Shown here: piece by piece, positions 6,114 to 9,198 of the stretch
How positions within the stretch are numbered: the stretch's first letter is position 1
Layout of the letters: each line of letters opens with the position of its first letter
DNA from: an uncultured Chloroflexota bacterium
GTDB taxonomy: Bacteria > Chloroflexota > Dehalococcoidia > UBA2979
Assembly (NCBI GenBank): GCA_902827055.1
Contig: CADEHD010000062.1
Coordinates: forward strand, 1 to 9,198
Reading direction: 5' to 3'
Length of the DNA stretch: 9,198 nucleotides
Translations under genes and position numbers: made by a program
Notes under the pieces: model-generated
Told to the model about the DNA's origin: nothing
The model's input: only the letters and a program-made list of their open reading frames with translations
The model's database searches: none

Positions 6114-6959
6114 TCACGAGCTCCGCCGCTCGAGCTGCGCGATCTCGGCGGCGGCGACGGCGCGCTCGGTGGTCGTGTCCACCAGGTCGAGTTCGAACAG
6201 CCGCAGGAGCTGGCGGGTGAGTCGACCCTCGTCCAGGTCGAACACCATGCGTCCGTTGGAGCAGACCGAGGCCTCACCGCGCTCCTCGGAGACCACTACG
6301 ACGACGGCGTCGGTGCTCTCGGTAATGCCGACGGCGGCCCGGTGGCGCATGCCGTACTCGGAAGGCAGGGGGGTGGCGGACAGCGGTAGGGTGCAGCCCG
6401 CAGCCACGATGCGGTTCCCGCGGATCACCACGGCGCCATCGTGCAGCGGCGAGTTCGGGACGAACAGGTTCACGAGCAGCTCGTACGACACCTCCGCGTC
6501 GAGCGGTACCCCGGTGTCAACGACCTCGCCGGTGCCGGTCTCGCGCTCCAGCACGATCAGCGCGCCGTGCTGCTGCCGTGCGAGGCGCATCGACGCGCGG
6601 ACCACGATATCGAGGGTCGGTCGTCGCTCCGGGCGCTGCAGGAACGAACGGAATCCGGTGCGCCCGATCCGCTCGAGGCCGCGCCGGATCTCGGGCTGAA
6701 ACACGACCGCCATCGAGAGCACGATGCCGGCCACGGAGTTCTGGAGGACCCAGCTCAGCACCCGCAGGTCGAGCATTCGGCTGAGGAGGAACGCGGCGGT
6801 GAAGATCACGGCCGCACCACGGAGCACGGTCATCGCGGTGGTGCCGCGGAGCAGCAGCAGCACCCAGTAGATCGAGATCGACAGCAGCAGAATGTCGACG
6901 ATCGCCGAGAAGTCGAGCCGTGCGAGGACATCCTGCACGCCCTGTGGAATCCCGGGCAT
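6114..6959 (-). CDS. cdaA: Diadenylate cyclase CdaA (c-di-AMP synthase)
   Basis: 281 residues, the usual size for the membrane-bound CdaA/DacA type. It condenses two ATP into cyclic di-AMP, a messenger controlling potassium and osmolyte transport and wall homeostasis. Three hydrophobic segments lie at about 18-37, 42-60 and 66-87, followed by a short coiled stretch and the DAC domain (about 110-260). The signature DGA motif is intact at 174-176 (LHDGAVVIRGNRI) and the RHR motif at 205-207 (GMRHRAAVGITE); both contribute to ATP binding and catalysis. The ATG at 6957-6959 has GAGGAG at 6973-6968, 8 nt upstream, and starts 27 nt after the argF stop, so the two are likely co-transcribed. The ybbR-like gene downstream is the expected regulator. 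All key residues are present, so it should be active. Confidence 0.96.
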   Translation of the reverse strand: MPGIPQGVQDVLARLDFSAIVDILLLSISIYWVLLLLRGTTAMTVLRGAAVIFTAAFLLSRMLDLRVLSWVLQNSVAGIVLSMAVVFQPEIRRGLERIGRTGFRSFLQRPERRPTLDIVVRASMRLARQQHGALIVLERETGTGEVVDTGVPLDAEVSYELLVNLFVPNSPLHDGAVVIRGNRIVAAGCTLPLSATPLPSEYGMRHRAAVGITESTDAVVVVVSEERGEASVCSNGRMVFDLDEGRLTRQLLRLFELDLVDTTTERAVAAAEIAQLERRSS

Positions 6960-6986
6960 CGGCGCTTCTCCTCGCGGGGGTCGGCG

Positions 6987-7901
6987 TCAGGCGAGGCCTT
7001 CCGCCAGCAGCATCGAGAGTACTGCCTGCTGAGCGAAGACGCGGTTCTCGGCCTGGTCGAAGACCACGGAGCGCTCCGACTCCAGGGCTTCCGCGGTGAT
7101 CTCCTCGCCACGATGGGCTGGCAGGTCGTGCATCACCAGCGCGCCCGGCGCTCGGGCCAGCAGCTCGGCGTTCACCTGGAACCCCGCGAAGTGCTCGCGC
7201 CGGTCGTCCGCCTCGTGCTCCTGGCCCATCGAGGTCCAGACGTCCGTGTACACCGCCGACGCCCCGGCGACGGCCTCGGTGGGCACGCTCGTGAGCGTGA
7301 CGCTGCCGCCTCCGGGAAGGGCGCGCGCTCGCTCGATGTCACCGGCGGTGAGCTCGAATCCACCGGGGGAGGCGCACACGAAGTCGACACCAGACATCAT
7401 GGAGGCGTACGCGAGCGACCTCGCCACGTTATTGCCGTCGCCGACGTACGCCAGCCGCACGCCCCGCAGGCTGCCGAGGTGCTCACGCAGCGTCAGCAGG
7501 TCGGCGAGGGCCTGGCACGGATGCTCGACGTCGGAGAGTGCGTTGATCACCGGGATGTCCGCCCACCGCGCGAGGTCGAGCACGGTCTGGTGTTCGAAGG
7601 TACGGGCCGCGATCCCGTGCACCATCCTCGAGAGGACGCGCGCCACGTCGGCGGTGGGCTCGCGGTCGCCCATCTGCACCTGGTGCGCCTCGAGATGGGT
7701 CGCGCGGCCGCCCAGGTTCGTCATCGCGATCTCGAACGAGACGCGAGTGCGCAGGGACGGCTTCTCGAAGATCAGCGCGAGCGTCCGCCCCTGGAGGACC
7801 GGCGCCGCGCCATCACGCTTCATCGCCAGCGCGGTGTCGAGGATCCGCTCGATGTCCTCCGGGGTCAGATCGAGGATCGAAGTGAGATCGGGCGACTGCA
7901 C
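6987..7901 (-). CDS. argF: Ornithine carbamoyltransferase
   Basis: 304 residues, normal length. It joins carbamoyl phosphate and ornithine to give citrulline in arginine synthesis, in the cytoplasm, normally as a trimer. Carbamoyl-phosphate loop: FEKPSLRTRVSFE (45-57), with Leu where many enzymes have Thr in STRTR. HPCQALADLLT (127-137) is the second signature. DVWTSMGQE (220-228) is the ornithine-binding SMG loop that separates this enzyme from aspartate carbamoyltransferase. The late motif reads HDLPAHRGEEIT (258-269); the family residue is Cys (HCLP), here Asp encoded by GAC. The frame extends to a GTG at 7988, but that start would lie at the predicted transcription start. The GTG at 7901 has GGAG (7911-7908) 6 nt upstream and gives the normal N-terminus (GTG 7904 is the alternative). 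No other arginine gene is adjacent. A paralogue acting on another amine is possible, but the SMG loop favours ornithine. Confidence 0.93.
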   Translation of the reverse strand: MQSPDLTSILDLTPEDIERILDTALAMKRDGAAPVLQGRTLALIFEKPSLRTRVSFEIAMTNLGGRATHLEAHQVQMGDREPTADVARVLSRMVHGIAARTFEHQTVLDLARWADIPVINALSDVEHPCQALADLLTLREHLGSLRGVRLAYVGDGNNVARSLAYASMMSGVDFVCASPGGFELTAGDIERARALPGGGSVTLTSVPTEAVAGASAVYTDVWTSMGQEHEADDRREHFAGFQVNAELLARAPGALVMHDLPAHRGEEITAEALESERSVVFDQAENRVFAQQAVLSMLLAEGLA

Positions 7902-7992
7902 CACGGACTCCGCTGGGGCTGGGGCCGAGGGACACGATTCGGCCCTGCTGCGCAGTCCGACGAGCCCGGCGCTTGCTGGTTCGAACACTCCA

Positions 7993-7998
7993 AGTATA
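7993..7998 (-). promoter_or_regulatory. -10 element of the argF promoter
   Basis: TATACT on the minus strand matches TATAAT in five of six positions in otherwise GC-rich DNA. Transcription would begin near 7986, which rules out the upstream GTG at 7988 and supports the shorter ArgF protein. The expected -35 position (around 8016-8021) is a poor match. Confidence 0.45.
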
Positions 7999-8052
7999 CC
8001 GGCCGTGTCCCATTGAGCGGCTCCGCAACTCGCGGCGGACGCTGCCCGTGCC

Positions 8053-8058
8053 TATGAT
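8053..8058 (+). promoter_or_regulatory. -10 element of the metallopeptidase promoter
   Basis: TATGAT matches TATAAT in five of six positions. Transcription would begin near 8065, just before the 18-bp palindrome at 8069-8086. The -35 region around 8030-8035 is weak, which is consistent with an activator-dependent or low-level promoter, or with a wrong call. Confidence 0.4.
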
Positions 8059-8068
8059 CGCGGGCCTG

Positions 8069-8086
8069 GGTCGCTGGCCAGCGACC
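8069..8086. promoter_or_regulatory. Perfect 18-bp palindrome, candidate operator or leader hairpin
   Basis: GGTCGCTGGCCAGCGACC equals its own reverse complement over all 18 bases. It lies between the -10 element (8053-8058) and the Shine-Dalgarno (8091-8096) of the metallopeptidase gene. As DNA it has the size and symmetry of a dimeric repressor site placed to block transcription. As RNA it would form a 7-bp stem with a GGCC loop ending a few bases before the ribosome-binding site. Confidence 0.5.
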
Positions 8087-8090
8087 GGAG

Positions 8091-8096
8091 AAGGAG
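8091..8096 (+). promoter_or_regulatory. Strong Shine-Dalgarno of the metallopeptidase gene
   Basis: AAGGAG, part of the purine run GGAGAAGGAG (8087-8096), lies 6 nt before the ATG at 8103. It is the strongest ribosome-binding site in the window and fixes the start of the gene. Confidence 0.8.
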
Positions 8097-8102
8097 CTCC
8101 CG

Positions 8103-8981
8103 ATGGCGTTTCGACCAGGCGCCCAGCTCGACCCCGAACAGGTTCGTGATGTCCGCGGCCGCCGCGCCAGCACGGGGCTCGCCGTGGGTGGCGGTGGCAT
8201 CGGGATTGTCCTCGTCGCGGTCGTGATCCTGCTCATGGGGGGCGATCCGAGCGCCCTGCTCGGGGGCGTCGAGGCGCCACCGGCCGCCCAGTCGGGCGTC
8301 GATGCCGGCTCCCAGGTCGACTCCTGCCGCACCGGCGCCGACGCCAACGCGCGCGCCGACTGCCGCATCGTCGGGTACGTGAACAGCATCCAGGCCTACT
8401 GGGAAGAGGCGTTCCGGGCGAGTGGCTCCCGCTACCAGCGGGCTGAGACCGTGCTCTTCTCCGGCTCGACGCAGAGCCACTGCGGCACGGCCAGCGGCGC
8501 GACCGGCCCGTTCTACTGCCCGCCGGACCAGTCGGTCTATCTCGACCTGTCCTTCTTCGATGAGTTGAAGGGACGCTTCGGTGCCCGCGGAGGCGACTTC
8601 GCCGAGGCCTACGTCGTGGCCCACGAGTACGGCCATCACGTCGAGAACCTGACGGGGGTCCTGAACAACCGCGGGCGCGACTCCGGCGCGAGTTCCAGCG
8701 CTGTCCGCGTCGAGTTGATGGCGGACTGCCTGGCCGGGGTCTGGGCGCATCACGCCGAGAGCACCGGCTTCCTCGAGAAGCTCACCCGGCAGGACATCGC
8801 GGAGGCGCTCGACGCCGCCGCGGCCGTCGGCGATGACCGGATCCAGCAGGCCACGCAGGGTCGCGTGAACCCGGAGAGCTGGACTCACGGCTCGGCCGAG
8901 CAGCGCCAGCGCTGGTTCCTCGCCGGCTGGGAGCGCGGCTCGTTCGAAGCGTGCGACACGTTCGCCGCGGCCAACCCGTAG
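8103..8981 (+). CDS. ypfJ: YpfJ-type neutral zinc metallopeptidase
   Basis: 292 residues. A basic cytoplasmic N-terminus (1-24, with VRDVRGRR) precedes one membrane segment (about 25-46, Gly then Val/Ile/Leu rich), then an extracytoplasmic domain. The zinc site is clear: HEYGH at 174-178 gives two His ligands and the catalytic Glu175, and ELMADCLAGVW at 204-214 supplies the likely third ligand, Glu204. Six Cys outside the membrane (75, 87, 127, 139, 209, 284) could form disulfides. These features match the putative neutral zinc metallopeptidase family of E. coli YpfJ (PF04228), whose substrate is not established. Length is typical and no key residue is missing. It is divergent from argF, with its own promoter and an 18-bp palindrome in its leader. 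It ends at TAG (8979-8981), with no clear terminator after it. The family is secure; the biological function is unknown. Confidence 0.92.
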   Translation: MAFRPGAQLDPEQVRDVRGRRASTGLAVGGGGIGIVLVAVVILLMGGDPSALLGGVEAPPAAQSGVDAGSQVDSCRTGADANARADCRIVGYVNSIQAYWEEAFRASGSRYQRAETVLFSGSTQSHCGTASGATGPFYCPPDQSVYLDLSFFDELKGRFGARGGDFAEAYVVAHEYGHHVENLTGVLNNRGRDSGASSSAVRVELMADCLAGVWAHHAESTGFLEKLTRQDIAEALDAAAAVGDDRIQQATQGRVNPESWTHGSAEQRQRWFLAGWERGSFEACDTFAAANP

Positions 8982-9012
8982 CCCCCCGGGCGTCGGCACA
9001 TCTGACTACCGC

Positions 9013-9041
9013 CTGACGGGACATTGACGACGCCCTAGCAT
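9013..9041 (+). promoter_or_regulatory. Weak candidate promoter of the comEC-like gene
   Basis: CTGACG (9013-9018) and TAGCAT (9036-9041) are spaced by 17 nt, and each matches its consensus in four of six positions. Transcription would start near 9048, inside the inverted repeat at 9042-9066. Read-through from the metallopeptidase gene is an equally good explanation. Confidence 0.22.
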
Positions 9042-9066
9042 GCAGCCTCCTGGCATGGAGGCCTGC
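9042..9066 (+). promoter_or_regulatory. Inverted repeat covering the ribosome-binding site of the comEC-like gene
   Basis: GCCTCC (9045-9050) pairs with GGAGGC (9057-9062) across a 6-nt loop. GCA (9042-9044) can extend the stem with TGC (9064-9066) past one bulged C. The right arm contains the Shine-Dalgarno GGAGG, 7 nt before the ATG at 9069. A transcript that includes the left arm could mask its own ribosome-binding site. Confidence 0.4.
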
Positions 9067-9068
9067 CG

Positions 9069-9198
9069 ATGCGTGCGCGCGCACGGGGACCGTCGCTCCC
9101 ACCGCTGCCACTCGTTGCTGCGGGATACATCGCGGGCACGTTGCTCGCGGCGGTCGCCGCACGCGCTGGCGTGTCGATCGCGACCGTTTCGCGGGTGA
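9069..9198 (+). CDS. N-terminus of a probable ComEC/Rec2-like DNA uptake membrane protein, partial
   Basis: Only the first 43 codons are present and the frame is open at the window edge. The ATG at 9069 has GGAGG (9057-9061) 7 nt upstream, a clear ribosome-binding site. The peptide is basic at the start (MRARARG), then LPPLPLVAAGYIAGTLLAAV, a membrane segment. The pattern PLxPLxxAxxxGxLLA resembles the usual first helix of ComEC/Rec2, the channel that moves single-stranded DNA into the cell during natural competence. No catalytic or channel motif falls inside the window, so another polytopic membrane protein is quite possible. An alternative ATG at 9055, in another frame, gives a Cys/Arg/His-rich peptide and is unlikely. 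Confidence 0.4.
   Translation, partial: MRARARGPSLPPLPLVAAGYIAGTLLAAVAARAGVSIATVSRV

Larger units (their letters stand above)
7902..8102. promoter_or_regulatory. Divergent intergenic control region between argF and the metallopeptidase gene
   Basis: This 201-bp stretch carries the starts of both transcription directions. Minus strand: TATACT (7998-7993) is a good -10 for argF, predicting a leader of about 85 nt. Plus strand: TATGAT (8053-8058) is a good -10 for the metallopeptidase. Neither has a convincing -35. The two -10 elements are about 55 bp apart, so the polymerase footprints would overlap and the two directions may compete. The argF leader holds no recognisable riboswitch or attenuator. 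Confidence 0.5.

Noticed and set aside
7902..7988. Longer ArgF starting at the GTG at 7988
   Set aside because: That codon lies at the predicted transcription start following TATACT, the extra residues do not resemble the family, and GGAG is well placed for the GTG at 7901.
6441..8057. Plus-strand open frame of 538 codons running antisense to cdaA and argF
   Set aside because: Its product is rich in Arg, His, Gly and Glu with no recognisable domain, it crosses two well-identified genes and the control region, and long antisense frames are expected in GC-rich DNA.
1..9198. Search for a defence system, mobile element, CRISPR array, tRNA or secondary-metabolite cluster
   Set aside because: Every stretch over 300 bases is explained by a core gene. 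I saw no transposase, integrase, direct-repeat array, tRNA cloverleaf or toxin-antitoxin pair, so I do not claim a new multi-gene system.

Overview
The window is strongly GC-rich bacterial chromosome made almost entirely of core genes. One continuous minus-strand run of eight genes fills about positions 1-7901. Reading in the direction of transcription it is argF, cdaA, ybbR-like, der, plsY, gpsA, a LysM lipoprotein gene, and a HEAT-repeat protein gene that runs off the left edge. Two plus-strand genes follow on the right: a complete YpfJ-type zinc metallopeptidase and the first 43 codons of a probable ComEC-like gene. I see no tRNA, rRNA, insertion sequence, CRISPR array, phage gene or defence island.

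Organism (inference): a membrane CdaA diadenylate cyclase paired with a YbbR protein argues against Actinobacteria, which normally use DisA. The der-plsY-gpsA order, the GpsA nucleotide-binding loop with Thr in place of the second Gly (GSTAWG), the PlsY variant GSGKTGFTN and the lipoprotein with several LysM domains all remind me of high-GC Chloroflexota (Dehalococcoidia/Tepidiformia-like). This is memory of family features, not a database result; another high-GC CdaA-bearing phylum such as Gemmatimonadota is possible.

Region 1 (1-1634): cell-envelope LysM lipoprotein and a HEAT-repeat scaffold, separated by a 7-bp stem-loop. Region 2 (1650-4640): der, plsY and gpsA are tightly packed. gpsA makes sn-glycerol 3-phosphate and PlsY acylates it in the first step of phospholipid synthesis. 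der is a ribosome-assembly GTPase. plsY and gpsA overlap by 4 nt, so they are probably translationally coupled. Region 3 (4641-6959): the c-di-AMP module, the cyclase CdaA and its YbbR partner, without the glmM that often follows it; the 105-nt gap before der holds two GC-rich inverted repeats. Region 4 (6987-8102): argF and a divergent intergenic region with two back-to-back -10 elements and a perfect 18-bp palindrome in the leader of the metallopeptidase gene. Region 5 (8103-9198): the metallopeptidase and the start of the probable DNA-uptake channel gene, whose ribosome-binding site lies inside an inverted repeat.

I did not find a new multi-gene system. The observations most worth a second look are the 18-bp palindrome before the metallopeptidase, the hairpin over the comEC-like ribosome-binding site, the Asp replacing the family Cys in the ornithine carbamoyltransferase HCLP motif, and the LysM protein that carries no catalytic domain.
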